NCBI RefSeq assembly: GCF_900107975.1
Contig: NZ_FNVF01000004.1
Coordinates: forward strand, 310,001-374,000
Source: Paenibacillus sp. UNC499MF
GTDB taxonomy: Bacteria; Bacillota; Bacilli; Paenibacillales; NBRC-103111
Direction: 5' to 3'
DNA: 64,000 nucleotides
Made by a program: the position numbers and the translations under genes. Of this stretch, positions 25,180-34,987 are shown piece after piece (positions within the stretch are counted from its first letter, which is position 1; every line of letters begins with the position of its first letter). Below the pieces are notes generated by a model. It was not told the DNA's origin. It saw only the letters and a program-made list of their open reading frames with translations, and did no database searches.

Positions 25180-26238
25180 TTATAGAACGAAAATGCCGAC
25201 CACGCCGGTTACGATGCCCGTCAGGGCGACCATACCGGCCGTGAACCAGAGCACCCGCACGGGAAAAGCCTTGCGCACCATAATCAGGGACGGCAGGCTG
25301 ACGGCGGGCAGCGTCATCATAAGCGCGGCGGCCGGTCCCGTGCCGAGGCCCAGGGCCATCATCGTTTTGGCGATCGGAATTTCCGCGGCGGTCGGGATGA
25401 CGAAGAGGGTACCGGCCAAAGCCAATCCGATCAAAGCGACGAGGCTGTTGCCGATCGCGGGGTCAAGGGCCGGGAACAGCCAGGCGCGCAGGGCACCGAG
25501 AATGAACACGGCGATGAAGTAGACGGGCACCACGGTCCAAAACATCGTCCAAAGCGCTTTGAGCCAGCGGACGGCCAAGGGACCGGACTGCGGCTGCACA
25601 GCCTGCGTTTGCGGAAGCTCACCTGTCGCTTCATCGCCCTGCTTAACGAGGCGTTCCGCCCAGTACGAGACACCGAACACGAGCACGATACCCGCGGCAA
25701 TTCTCAGGACGGCGAATTTCCAGCCGAGTACGAAGCCCATGAAGATGATCGTCGCGGGGTTCAGTACCGGATTGCCGATCCAGAAAGCGAGAGCCGACCC
25801 GATGGAGCCCGACTGCTTGCGCATGCCGACCGCTACCGGAGCGGCGCAGCAGGAGCACATCATGCCGGGCATGGCGCTAAGGCCGCCGGCTACCGTGCTG
25901 CCGAAGGTGCGTTTGCCGAACACCCGCTTCAGCCAGTCCTGCGGGATGAGCACCTGAAGGAGAGAGCCGAGGACGATGCCGAGAATAGCGGCTTTCCAGA
26001 CGGCTTTGAAATAGACCACGGAGTAGTCCCAAGCCGCGGCCAGCGAAGGCTCGGCGGTGCCGGCGAGTATCGACTTCCCGATATCATGCTTGGCGGCTGC
26101 GGTAAGCGCTTTGTGGAAGTACGGCTCCCACTTTACATAAAATAGTCCGCCTATGAGAATGGCGATAAATAAAAAAGGCTTCCAGTAAGCAGCGCGCGGT
26201 CTGCTTTTGGTGGAAGCCGGAATTGGAGATGTATTCAT
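25180..26238 (-). CDS. ArsP/YraQ-type permease (former DUF318)
   Basis: 352 residues with about eight membrane segments in two halves. The family signature GMMCSCCAAPVAVGMRKQSG and FWIGNPVLNPATIIFMGFVL lies near the middle, with GTLFVIPTAAEIPIAKTMMA in the second half. Relatives include ArsP, which exports trivalent organoarsenicals, and uncharacterised YraQ. The vicinal cysteines in C-S-C-C fit soft-metal or metalloid chemistry, but no ArsR-type regulator or other arsenic gene is adjacent. An in-frame GTG at 26250 lies within the AAGGTGG ribosome site, so ATG at 26238 is preferred. Confidence 0.83.
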   Translation of the reverse strand: MNTSPIPASTKSRPRAAYWKPFLFIAILIGGLFYVKWEPYFHKALTAAAKHDIGKSILAGTAEPSLAAAWDYSVVYFKAVWKAAILGIVLGSLLQVLIPQDWLKRVFGKRTFGSTVAGGLSAMPGMMCSCCAAPVAVGMRKQSGSIGSALAFWIGNPVLNPATIIFMGFVLGWKFAVLRIAAGIVLVFGVSYWAERLVKQGDEATGELPQTQAVQPQSGPLAVRWLKALWTMFWTVVPVYFIAVFILGALRAWLFPALDPAIGNSLVALIGLALAGTLFVIPTAAEIPIAKTMMALGLGTGPAAALMMTLPAVSLPSLIMVRKAFPVRVLWFTAGMVALTGIVTGVVGIFVL

Positions 26239-26345
26239 GTGAGGTTCCACCTTTCTAAATCCACTTGCAACTATATCATAGTCACCGGGGAAAAAGAATG
26301 GCTTTCTTCTGTCAAAAATCCCATTTCAAGCAGAGAAATAAGGTT

Positions 26346-27929
26346 TCAGTAAGTCGTAAATCCGAACATATCCTGCAAATGATAAACGACCCGCTTGAAG
26401 CCGACCAGCTTATCTTCATAGGCGGGATAGTCCAGGGAATATTCGGCATCCCGGTTATTCCACAGACGGTCCCAATAACGGTCGAGGTCCTTCGTAATCT
26501 TGCTGTCAGCCGGAGCTGTTATTTCCACGTTCGTTTCCAGGTTAAGATCGTCGAGATTACGCGGCGTGAAATTGGCGGAGCCCCCGTTAATGACGGCGTT
26601 GCCTTCCGGATCCCGGATATCTATCACCTTCGTATGAAACTGCTCCTGAGCTGTGTTATACCATTTAACGGCGATTTTGCCGCCGGATTTCTTCCTCAGC
26701 TCCGCGGCGACCGGACGGTTCGGAATTCCGGTCTTGCTGTGCCCGAACGCATTCTGGTTCGGATCGAGCAGCAATTGGACGGATACGCCCCGGGCCGAAG
26801 CGTCCAGCAGGGCGTCGATAACCTTGCGGTCGGCGAGATAGAACATGCCCATACGAATCTCGCTGCCCTTGGGCGCGGCCGAAATAGCGGCAAGCAGGCG
26901 GGAGTAGATTTTGCCTTCCGTAAGCAGCCGTACGGTTACGGCGTCCTTGGACGAAGCTGCCGTTTCTTGCGTGCCGTTTCCGGACGCCTCCTCCGAACCG
27001 GCTGATTCTCCCGGTTTATCGCCGGCCTTCGGCTGAAGAAGCCCGGGCCCGCCGGACATCAGGGAGGCGGCCTGCTCCGTGCCGACGACTTCGGAGATGA
27101 AGTCTTGGCTTCCCGTTATTTGAAACCCGATATTCGAGTTATTGAAGCTGGCGTCATGCGGGTTGGCGGATAGCACGAGAGCCGTATTTTCGGTGGCGAC
27201 GACTTTACGGTGATTGGCTTTGACATTGAAAAGCTTCAAATAAGAGCGCAGTGTCACCTTGGGAGCGGAATCCGCCAGAGGATTGGGCAGCCAGCCCTTG
27301 CCCGACTGTCCGAACCACTGGAGCCCCATGCGCCAGACGGCGGAGTACAGCGGGACGGAGTCTCTGAGCGGGTCCGTGTCCGTAAGTACTACCCCGATAC
27401 CGGCCGCCTTAAGCCGTTCAAGCTCCGGAGACGGGTGCGAGCCGTAGGTCGTGTTCACTTCATCGGAAACGACCGTGATCGGCATGGCCGGGTGTCTCCG
27501 CTTGGCCTCCAGCAGGCTTTCCGTCAGCTGCCCGCTCAGAGGAGGGAAGGATTGGTCGTTGTCGTAGTACCCGCTGTACAGGAACATGTCGATCACGATA
27601 AATTCCTTCGCTTCCGCGATAGCATGTTTGACCCGGTCGAAAATCATCTGTTCCTGATGATAGCCGCCGTCTTTTTTATAAGAAAGATCATAGAGAAAAT
27701 CGACGCTCTCCGCCCGGTAGGCTTTTCCTTCGAATGACAGGCCGGCAGGCAAAGCTTTATGTGTATGAATGGCGGCCACGATGCCCGCCCAGAGAAAGAA
27801 GACGAGAAGCAGGATACCGCCTTTCAGCCAATTCGAAGAGAGCCAGCTTTTTTCGGTTTGCTTCCTTGTATCTCCCGAAGAGCGGCCCGGGGGCCAAGTG
27901 TTCCGTTCGGTTCGTTTTAAAGGCTTCAT
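26346..27929 (-). CDS. membrane-anchored phospholipase-D-like protein
   Basis: 527 residues. A basic N-terminus is followed by a membrane anchor (GGILLLVFFLWAGIVAAI, about 36-53), so the catalytic part is probably outside the membrane. Two PLD modules follow: FIVIDMFLYSGYYDND with ANHRKVVATE, and RMGMFYLADRKVIDALLDAS with EQFHTKVIDIRD, then VINGGSANFTPRNLDDLNLE. Both H-x-K pairs are present, but the Asp expected five residues later is replaced (Glu in the first) or shifted (second), so activity on phospholipid or nucleic acid is uncertain. A Gly/Ser/Glu-rich linker separates the modules. GGGAG before the ATG at 27929 sets the start. Confidence 0.82.
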   Translation of the reverse strand: MKPLKRTERNTWPPGRSSGDTRKQTEKSWLSSNWLKGGILLLVFFLWAGIVAAIHTHKALPAGLSFEGKAYRAESVDFLYDLSYKKDGGYHQEQMIFDRVKHAIAEAKEFIVIDMFLYSGYYDNDQSFPPLSGQLTESLLEAKRRHPAMPITVVSDEVNTTYGSHPSPELERLKAAGIGVVLTDTDPLRDSVPLYSAVWRMGLQWFGQSGKGWLPNPLADSAPKVTLRSYLKLFNVKANHRKVVATENTALVLSANPHDASFNNSNIGFQITGSQDFISEVVGTEQAASLMSGGPGLLQPKAGDKPGESAGSEEASGNGTQETAASSKDAVTVRLLTEGKIYSRLLAAISAAPKGSEIRMGMFYLADRKVIDALLDASARGVSVQLLLDPNQNAFGHSKTGIPNRPVAAELRKKSGGKIAVKWYNTAQEQFHTKVIDIRDPEGNAVINGGSANFTPRNLDDLNLETNVEITAPADSKITKDLDRYWDRLWNNRDAEYSLDYPAYEDKLVGFKRVVYHLQDMFGFTTY

Positions 27930-28208
27930 GGGCATTCTCCCGTACTTGTAGTGGACGTAACGGAGTTTCTCTATGCCGCGGATGCCGGGAATCAATCTAT
28001 AGACTCCCGCAGGGCAGGGCAGGCCGTTACAGGCTACCGAATATTTAACGCCGGGAAGGGCCATGTGAAGCAGGGGAGTTTTTGGCATACAAAAACGAGA
28101 AGGGGACCGCGGCGGCAGACAGGCTGTCCCGGGGAACACACGACGTGAAGTTCCCGGCGCCCGGTGCTCGGCGTTACGTGACGGCGGTCAACCACGGACA
28201 GGCTCCGG

Positions 28209-29120
28209 TCAGGACCCGGAGGAACCGGGGAGCTGCATCGACTCGTGGGCGTCCCGGACTTTCTGGACGAAGATTTCAAGCGCCTTCGAGTTCTCGCCGG
28301 CGGCTCTGCGCACCATCGTCAGCGTCCGGGTCAAGCGGCGTCCGTCCGCCCCCAGATGGACGATTTCCCCCGATTCGAGCTCCTTGCGTACGATCCATCT
28401 CGATAAGATGGCGATTCCGAGCCCGGCGGACACCGCTTCCTTCACGCTCTGGGAGCTGCTGAACATAAAGGAGCGCTTCACGCCGAGCTGCCATTCCGCG
28501 ATCAGCCTGTCGCTGTAATCGCGCGTTCCCGAACCAGGTTCCCGCCAAACCCAGGTCTGATTTTGAAGGGCATGGAGCTTGAATGGTTCCCGGGTCAGAG
28601 GATGATCGCGCGGAGCGATGAGAATCATTTCATCCTCCATAAAAGGCTCGATCTCTACGTCCGGAGCGTCCGCGGCACCCTCGATCAGCCCGATATGAAA
28701 ATGATCGCGGCGCACGCCTTGGACGACTTCGACGGTGTTCGCGATGGTGGAATGGATGTCGACCTTCGGGTAATGCTTGGCGTAATCGGCCAGCAGGCGG
28801 GGAAGGATATATTCGCCGATCGTAAAGCTGGCGCCGATTTTGAGCGATCCCGTCACCACATGCTGCAAAGCGTCGATTTCTTGCCGGGCCTCTTCATACA
28901 AGCGCAAAATTTTTTTGGCTCTCGCATAAAGAAGTTCCCCGGCTTCCGTCAGTTTAACCTGCTTGGGCGAGCGGATCATAAGCTTGGCGCCGAACTCCTG
29001 CTCCAGATTGCGGATATGCTGGCTGACGCCGGGCTGGGAAATATTTAGGGCCTCCGCTGCCCGGGAAAAATGGCGCTGTTCCGCTACGGCGGCAAACACG
29101 CGCAAATGATCGACGATCAT
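28209..29120 (-). CDS. LysR-family regulator (CysL/YeiE-like)
   Basis: 303 residues. The N-terminal winged helix is clear (VFAAVAEQRHFSRAAEALNI, then SQPGVSQHIRNLEQEFGAKL), followed by the two-lobed effector domain (GSLKIGASFTIGEYILPRLL, HIGLIEGAADAP, VWREPGSGTRDY, SVKEAVSAGLGIAILSRW). It is divergent from a YeiH-type exporter gene; this LysR/YeiH pairing recurs in many bacteria, so control of that gene is likely. GGAGG precedes the ATG. Confidence 0.9.
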   Translation of the reverse strand: MIVDHLRVFAAVAEQRHFSRAAEALNISQPGVSQHIRNLEQEFGAKLMIRSPKQVKLTEAGELLYARAKKILRLYEEARQEIDALQHVVTGSLKIGASFTIGEYILPRLLADYAKHYPKVDIHSTIANTVEVVQGVRRDHFHIGLIEGAADAPDVEIEPFMEDEMILIAPRDHPLTREPFKLHALQNQTWVWREPGSGTRDYSDRLIAEWQLGVKRSFMFSSSQSVKEAVSAGLGIAILSRWIVRKELESGEIVHLGADGRRLTRTLTMVRRAAGENSKALEIFVQKVRDAHESMQLPGSSGS

Positions 29121-29370
29121 CGTAACTTCCTCCGTAATCGAGTGGTATACAAACTATAGTGTTTGAGTGCGGCTAAAATGCGGTGTACAAAAGCCCTTTT
29201 AGAAAACATATAAAGAGCGCAATGCCTTTGGCACCATTGTATCATAAGTATTTGTAATGATTGGCATCGCGTATTCGTATTTCCGTTCCTCTGCACGTCC
29301 TTTTATAGTGAAAATAAAGAACGTTCGAAAGCCTATAAATACGAGCAGAAGAAACTGGAGGGGTCGACAG

Positions 29371-30852
29371 ATGAAAACTTTCACACAACGGTTAGGAACC
29401 CCGGCTGTACAAGAAAAGGGACCAGCAAAGACGGATTCGAATATGAAACGCTCCCGGATGAACGAAGAATTAAGCGCCGTTTCTATAGATCGGACAGATT
29501 CTACTGTTATAAAAGAAGAAACACGGCCGAAGGGGACGCAAACAGAGGGAACGGGCAAGAATGCCGCCGATACGATTGCCGCCTACGGTTTCACGGCTGA
29601 GTCCGCGGAGCGTACTCCCGGTTCCGGCGGAGCGGAAAGCGCGCCGGCCATCCCGGCAGCGGCCGATTTCTCCGGCAGCACAGCCGCAGGAGCCCCGGCC
29701 GGCGGAGCCGCTCAAGCGGCTTCCGCAGCGGAAACCCCCGCGGCCGCGGCAGAAGCTCGGGGTCCTTCCGCCGCCTCGGCAGCGGCGAAGCCCGCGTCCG
29801 GGCTCGGGAGAGGCCCCGCCGGGCTCGCCACAGGCCTCGGAATGACGCTTGCGCTGGCCCTGGCGGCCAAAGCGCTCGCCCTCATTCCGGGCCTGAACGT
29901 CGTCGGGCAGCTCGTGCTCGCTCTGCTGCTCGGCATCGCCTGGCGGGCGGGCGCCCCCGTTCCGTCATCCGCTCCCGCGGGGCTGGCCTTCGCCAGCAAA
30001 AAGCTGCTCCGCGGAGGCATCATCCTGCTCGGCATGCGCCTCAGCCTGATGGATGTGGTGCACGCCGGTCCGGCGGTGTTCGCCGCGGCGGCCGGCAACA
30101 TCCTCTTCGCGACCGTCGTCGTGTACGCCATCGCCCGGCGGATGAACGTAGGCCCGCGCCTCGCGATGCTGAGCGCCTGCGGCACCGGGATTTGCGGGGC
30201 GGCGGCTATCGCCGGCATCTCTCCGCAAATCAAGGCGGACGACGACGAAACGGCCGTCGGCGTCACGGTTATCGCGCTGCTCGGCACACTGTTTACCGTG
30301 GCCTACACGCTGATCTACCCGCTGCTCGGCTTCTCGTCCGCCGAGTACGGCTTCTTCTCGGGCGCGACGCTGCACGAGATCGCCCACGTCATCGCGGCCG
30401 CCGCTCCCGGCGGCAGTGCCGCGGTAGACAGCGCGCTCGTCGCGAAGCTGACGCGCGTGGCCCTTCTCGCGCCGGTCGCCCTGGCGCTCGGCGTCTGGGC
30501 GGCGCGGCGGGAACGCCGGAGCGCAGGCGAAGGAGCCCCCGGCTCGGCGGCTTCGAACGCAGCCGCGGGTGCGGCCCGCAGGGCGGGCGTGCCGGTCCCG
30601 TGGTTCATCGTGGGCTTCCTGGCGGCAGCCGCTTTGAACACGATGGGGATCGTCCCGCAGCCCGCCGCGGCGGCCGCCGTTCAAGGCGCCTACCTACTGA
30701 TCGCGATGGCGATGGCAGGGCTCGGCTTGAACGTGAACCTGGCCGTGTTCCGGCGCCACGGCCTGCGGGCCTCCGCGGCCGTTCTGCTCGGCTCGGTGCT
30801 GCTCTCGCTGCTTGGCATCGGAGAAGTCTATGTGCTGCGCCTGCTGGGCTGA
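29371..30852 (+). CDS. YeiH/UPF0324 family putative sulfate exporter with long Ala-rich N-terminal extension
   Basis: 493 residues. From about residue 150 it is a typical ten-segment YeiH protein: GLATGLGMTLALALAAKALA, SKKLLRGGIILLGMRLSLMD, MLSACGTGICGAAAIAGISP, GATLHEIAHVIAAA and AMAGLGLNVNLAVFRRHGLR. The first 145 or so residues are hydrophilic then Ala/Gly/Pro-rich low complexity and are not part of the family, whose members are usually about 340 residues. GGAGGGG before the ATG at 29371 supports the long form. A cytoplasmic loop after segment eight (RRERRSAGEGAPG...) is also low complexity. Substrate inferred only from family naming. Confidence 0.85.
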   Translation: MKTFTQRLGTPAVQEKGPAKTDSNMKRSRMNEELSAVSIDRTDSTVIKEETRPKGTQTEGTGKNAADTIAAYGFTAESAERTPGSGGAESAPAIPAAADFSGSTAAGAPAGGAAQAASAAETPAAAAEARGPSAASAAAKPASGLGRGPAGLATGLGMTLALALAAKALALIPGLNVVGQLVLALLLGIAWRAGAPVPSSAPAGLAFASKKLLRGGIILLGMRLSLMDVVHAGPAVFAAAAGNILFATVVVYAIARRMNVGPRLAMLSACGTGICGAAAIAGISPQIKADDDETAVGVTVIALLGTLFTVAYTLIYPLLGFSSAEYGFFSGATLHEIAHVIAAAAPGGSAAVDSALVAKLTRVALLAPVALALGVWAARRERRSAGEGAPGSAASNAAAGAARRAGVPVPWFIVGFLAAAALNTMGIVPQPAAAAAVQGAYLLIAMAMAGLGLNVNLAVFRRHGLRASAAVLLGSVLLSLLGIGEVYVLRLLG

Positions 30853-31190
30853 GTGCCAACATAGACGACTGAAACGGCCGTTCGGAGCAGCTTTTTGAAG
30901 CTCTATAAAGCCCCTTGCAGCGGCAGGACACTTGGCGATTTCGGCCGTACTGCCCGCGCAAGCGGGCTTTTTTGCTTATCCGAAAAGTTGTATCCGCCCT
31001 CTCGTTTGAGGTTTAATAGAGACAGGGAACGGAAAACCCCTGTTTGAACCGGCGTTCCGCTGGGCACACTTCCATTGGAAGGTCTGCTCGCAGGCCGGCA
31101 TTTTATACATACACCTACCGGTTAAAACGGATGTTTCGAAAGCCCGCGAGACGGGTAATGAACAAGTTGAAACTTAAAGGAGGCGCTCAT
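30853..31190. other. intergenic region
   Basis: Contains the terminator at 30952-30974 and, presumably, the promoter of the UPF0173 gene. An upstream in-frame extension of that gene from 31044 has no ribosome site or conserved character. Nothing else recognised. Confidence 0.5.
30952..30974 (+). terminator. intrinsic terminator of the YeiH gene
   Basis: GCCCGC-GCAA-GCGGGC followed by TTTTTTG. Confidence 0.85.
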
Positions 31191-31877
31191 ATGCAAATTA
31201 CTTACCACGGGCATTCGTGTTTTTTGGTAGAAAACGAAGGATACCGGGTACTATTGGACCCTTTTCTAAGCGGAAATGCACTGGCTGTTGCCGATCCGGG
31301 AGAAATTCAAGTGGACGCCATCCTGCTTACACACGGCCACAGTGACCACATCGTGGATGCCGAGGAAATCGCCCGCAAAAACGACTGCGTCATTATCGCG
31401 AATTATGAAATCGCTTCTTATTACGCATCCAAGGGACTTAAAACTTTTGCCATGAACATCGGCGGCAGCGCCAAGTTCGAATGGGGCACCGTTAAATATA
31501 CGTTAGCTTTCCATTCCTCCAGTATTGAAGTGGAGCCGGGCAAATTCGTGGACGGAGGACAACCCGCGGGCATTCTTCTGACCATGGGAGGAAAAACGTT
31601 CTATCATGCGGGCGACACGGCCCTTTTCGGAGATATGAAGCTGTACGGAGAAATGTACAACATCGATGTGGCCGCGCTGCCGATCGGAGACGTTTTTACG
31701 ATGGGACCGGATGAGGCGGTGCTTGCGGCGACGTGGCTGCGCGCCAAAAAATACATTCCGACCCATTACAATACGTTCGACGCGATCAAGCAGGACGCGA
31801 GCGAATGGATTCAAAAGCTGAAGCAGGCGTATCAGGATGGCGTCCGGCTCGCTCCGGGCGAGACCCTGGAAGTATAG
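31191..31877 (+). CDS. UPF0173 metal-dependent hydrolase (metallo-beta-lactamase fold)
   Basis: 228 residues, full family length. The zinc motif is LLTHGHSDHI (T47 to I54), preceded by ITYHGHSCFLVE and LLDPFLSGN. AGDTALFGDMKL and the C-terminal PTHYNTF supply the remaining metal-ligand positions. Members of UPF0173 (YtkL-like) are cytosolic hydrolases without an agreed substrate. AAAGGAGG six bases before the ATG makes 31191 the start rather than the longer frame at 31044. Confidence 0.93.
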   Translation: MQITYHGHSCFLVENEGYRVLLDPFLSGNALAVADPGEIQVDAILLTHGHSDHIVDAEEIARKNDCVIIANYEIASYYASKGLKTFAMNIGGSAKFEWGTVKYTLAFHSSSIEVEPGKFVDGGQPAGILLTMGGKTFYHAGDTALFGDMKLYGEMYNIDVAALPIGDVFTMGPDEAVLAATWLRAKKYIPTHYNTFDAIKQDASEWIQKLKQAYQDGVRLAPGETLEV

Positions 31878-32107
31878 TGCAGGACTTGTGAGGGGATTGC
31901 CGGAGCAAAGATAGGGAAACCGAAATGGAGGGGGCTGTCCGCGTACATACGTACAAAGGCAGCCCCGCTTCGGTATCCGGGAGCGCGGATTACGCATCCT
32001 CTGGAGTTCATGGGAAAAATCGGCGATAATGCTGTTAACGATAAAAACCAGGAAACCGGTAGCATCCGTTTGCCCATCCGGTTATGCCCTGTCGGAGGGA
32101 TTCATCT

Positions 32108-33397
32108 ATGCAGGAACTTCAGGAACTTCAATCGAGAGAGAAAAAACCAAAACAGACCAAACATATCGCGACGGTTTCGCTAGGTGTGATGGGAGCGGGC
32201 TTCCTGGCCACGCTTCCTTTCGCTCCGCATACCGCGGGTGCCTTTCTGCAAAGCGGCTTTGAAGCGGGCCTCGTCGGGGGACTTGCCGACTGGTTTGCGG
32301 TCACGGCCCTGTTCCGGCATCCGCTGGGAATCAAGATCCCGCACACGGCGCTGCTTCCGAACAACCGCGCCCAGTTGACCAAAGCGGTCGTTTCCGCGGT
32401 GGAGGACAACCTGCTGGGCAAGGAAAGCATCGCGCTGCGGATCGGCCAGATGCGCCTTGTCGAGACCATGCTCGCCAAAGCCGAAGAGGCGCTTGGCTCG
32501 GAAGGCGCGCGCGAGGCGGTGCGCAGCGCCTGCCGCTACGCGCTGGAGCGTCTGCCGGCCGAGCAGATCGCCGCATTCGCCTCACAGCAGATCCGGCAGG
32601 CGGCGGGCAGAATGGACCCGGCCGCGGCCGTCGGGCTGATGGTCTATCAGGTGCTGACGCACGGCTACGAGGAGCCGGCCGTTGATTTCCTGATCGACCG
32701 TGCCGAGCGCTGGGCCGTGCGGGCCGAGACGCGCCGCCTCCTCGGGGAGATTGCCGAGGGGGTTATCCAGGGGATCGAGATGAACGGGCTGATGGGATTC
32801 GCCAAGAACGCTTTCCTCGGATTCATGTCCGGGGACAAGCTCGGCGGCATGCTTCAGCATGCGCTTCTCGATAACCTGGCCGCCCTGCGGCTCCCCGGCC
32901 ACCGCAGCCGTGCCGGGCTGCTCGACCTCGTCCGGCGGGAGCTGGCCGGCCTCAAAGACAACGAGCGGCTGCACGAAGCCGTCGGTAGCCTGGCGCAGCA
33001 GCTGCCGGACCGGCTCCGGCTGGAGGAGCGGCTTGCCGCTCTGATCGAAAGCTGGCGAGACCGGCTCCTCGAGCAGCTGCAGGAAGGTCCTCTCCTGGAT
33101 GAGACCGTCATGCCTCTGCTCCAGGAAGGCGTCCGGCGCCTGCGCAGCGACGAAGATACTGTGCGCAAGCTTGAGGAATGGCTGAAGACGCAGATTACGG
33201 AATTCGTCGAGCGCAACCATTCCAAGATCGGCGCTCTTGTCCGGGAGAATATCGACAAGATGGACAATGCCGCCTTGATCGATTTCATCGAGAACAAGGT
33301 CGGCAAAGACCTTCAGTGGATCCGGGTCAACGGCGCCGTCTGTGGATTTATTATCGGGATTGCTCTCGAAGGGGTGCGTATGCTCTTCGGACAATAA
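32108..33397 (+). CDS. DUF445 family membrane protein
   Basis: 429 residues. The N-terminal pair of membrane-like segments holds the signature GFEAGLVGGLADWFAVTALF and RHPLGIKIPHTALLPNN, followed by a long amphipathic helical region and a C-terminal hydrophobic segment (GAVCGFIIGIALEGVRMLF), as in YjiN/YheB-type DUF445 proteins. Function unknown in the family. GGAGGG eight bases upstream of the ATG chooses 32108 over the in-frame ATG at 32084. Confidence 0.9.
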   Translation: MQELQELQSREKKPKQTKHIATVSLGVMGAGFLATLPFAPHTAGAFLQSGFEAGLVGGLADWFAVTALFRHPLGIKIPHTALLPNNRAQLTKAVVSAVEDNLLGKESIALRIGQMRLVETMLAKAEEALGSEGAREAVRSACRYALERLPAEQIAAFASQQIRQAAGRMDPAAAVGLMVYQVLTHGYEEPAVDFLIDRAERWAVRAETRRLLGEIAEGVIQGIEMNGLMGFAKNAFLGFMSGDKLGGMLQHALLDNLAALRLPGHRSRAGLLDLVRRELAGLKDNERLHEAVGSLAQQLPDRLRLEERLAALIESWRDRLLEQLQEGPLLDETVMPLLQEGVRRLRSDEDTVRKLEEWLKTQITEFVERNHSKIGALVRENIDKMDNAALIDFIENKVGKDLQWIRVNGAVCGFIIGIALEGVRMLFGQ

Positions 33398-33633
33398 CTC
33401 GGGCCGCTTCGGATGACGGCATCCCGGAGATGCCGCCGGATAAATACGGGCGCGTGCTTGCTGTCCGTTAAGGGGCCATCGTTTCATCTGTCCTATAAGG
33501 ACCGCGTCCGGATGCGGATAAGCCCCTGAGGCAGGAGCGGAAAAAAGTATCCGCCCGATAGGCAAGTGAACAGGCATAAATGTCTCTCCTTTCGTATGCT
33601 GAATTAGAAATAACCGAAAGGAGAGGTTCAAAT

Positions 33634-33852
33634 ATGAGTCATCATCATCACCATCATCATAAACATTGTCTTTGCCCGGAGAAGCAGGTATTTGATCCGC
33701 CGACACGCGTTTACAGAGATTTTTACCATCCGCAAATCGTGGAAGTCGTTCATCCGATCGAGATCGTCAACCGTCATCACTGTGTTCCCGTGCCTAAGCA
33801 CGTTTACTGTTACACGGTGAAAGACGAATTCTGTCCTTCTCCCGTCCGTTAA
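33634..33852 (+). CDS. CotD-like spore coat protein
   Basis: 72 residues, His/Cys/Pro-rich. It begins MSHHHHHHHKHCLCPEK (seven consecutive His) and continues DPPTRVYRDFYHPQIVEVVH, then PIEIVNRHHCVPVPKHVYCY. The spacing of HP and HxxC groups recalls inner coat protein CotD of Bacillus. AAAGGAGAGG seven bases before the ATG excludes the longer frame from 33580. Expected to be made in the mother cell, but I do not see a convincing SigK or SigE promoter. Metal binding by the His tract is likely in vitro. Confidence 0.75.
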   Translation: MSHHHHHHHKHCLCPEKQVFDPPTRVYRDFYHPQIVEVVHPIEIVNRHHCVPVPKHVYCYTVKDEFCPSPVR

Positions 33853-33878
33853 TTGTTCCAGCCAGCTGCTGCGCGAAG

Positions 33879-33909
33879 GTGCCGGAGAATCGTTCTCCGG
33901 CGCTTTTTG
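33879..33909 (+). terminator. intrinsic terminator of the CotD-like gene
   Basis: GCCGGAGAA-TCG-TTCTCCGGC, a perfect nine-pair stem, followed by GCTTTTTG. Confidence 0.85.
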
Positions 33910-34119
33910 TGCTGCTTCGTTGTTTTCTGCCGGGCTTTCTCGCGCGGCTTTGTTTTGTTTTTTTTGCGTATGTTCTTGTTGCCATAAGGGCCTTCAAACG
34001 GGAAATCTCACGGGCTGGGACAAACGGACAGAATTCGGGTAATCGTACCTATGTGTTAAAATGGAAAAAAGCGGCTGGCTGCAGCCGCATAAAAAGACGC
34101 TGCCGGAGGAGGGATTGGC

Positions 34120-34971
34120 ATGATACGGATCGGATTGGCAGGCTGGGGGGATCATGACGATCTTTACACGACTCCTGCGGACAAAAAAGAAAAACTGAAA
34201 GTATATTCCTCACACTTTCCGGTTGTGGAGCTGGACAGCTCCTTCTACGCCGTCCAGCCTTTGCGCAATACCCAGAAGTGGGTGAGGGAGACGCCGCCCG
34301 GTTTCGGATTTGTCGTCAAAGCGTACCAGGGCATGACGGGACACCTGCGCGGGAAAAATCCTTTTGACAGCACGGAGGAGATGTTCCGGGCTTTCGCCGA
34401 ATCCATCGAACCGATGCGCGAGGCGGGTAAACTGACGGCGGTGCTGCTCCAGTATCCGCCCTGGTTTGACTGCGTCCGCGAAAATGTGGACACGCTCCGT
34501 GAAGCGAGGAGCCTCCTGGACGGGCTGCCGCTTGCGGTGGAGTTCCGGCACCGCAGCTGGTACGCGCCGGAAGTGCGGGAGCGCACGCTGGGCTTTCTGG
34601 AGCAGGAGGGCTGGATCCACACGGTCTGTGACGAACCCCAGGTCGGCAGCGGCTCCGTGCCGATCGTGCTGCGCGCCGCGAATCCGGACCTGACGCTGGT
34701 CCGGTTCCACGGGCGCAACGACGGCGGCTGGGTCGGTGCGCCTCCGGGCAAGAGCTGGCGCGACGTGCGGTACCTGTACCGCTACAGCCGGGCCGAGCTC
34801 CTGGAGTGGAAGGAGCGACTGAAGGTGCTGGAGCGAAGCAGCCGTGAAGTCGCGGTTATTTTCAACAACAACTCCGGCGGGGACGCGGCCGCCAACGCCA
34901 AGGAGATGATGGAGCTGCTCGGAATCGGGGACGACCAGGGACTCGCCCCGAGACAGCTGGACTTATTCTGA
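34120..34971 (+). CDS. DUF72 family protein (YecE-like)
   Basis: 283 residues with a TIM-barrel-like DUF72 signature: IRIGLAGWGDHDDLYTTPAD, FPVVELDSSFYAVQP, GFGFVVKAYQGMTGH, LLQYPPWFD, LAVEFRHRSWY, LVRFHGRNDGGW, YLYRYSRAELLEW and VIFNNNSGGDAAANAKEM. The fold resembles endonuclease IV-type barrels but biochemical activity is not established. GGAGGAGGG precedes the ATG. Alone between two terminators. Confidence 0.92.
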   Translation: MIRIGLAGWGDHDDLYTTPADKKEKLKVYSSHFPVVELDSSFYAVQPLRNTQKWVRETPPGFGFVVKAYQGMTGHLRGKNPFDSTEEMFRAFAESIEPMREAGKLTAVLLQYPPWFDCVRENVDTLREARSLLDGLPLAVEFRHRSWYAPEVRERTLGFLEQEGWIHTVCDEPQVGSGSVPIVLRAANPDLTLVRFHGRNDGGWVGAPPGKSWRDVRYLYRYSRAELLEWKERLKVLERSSREVAVIFNNNSGGDAAANAKEMMELLGIGDDQGLAPRQLDLF

Positions 34972-34987
34972 TTTTTTGTTCCTTACG

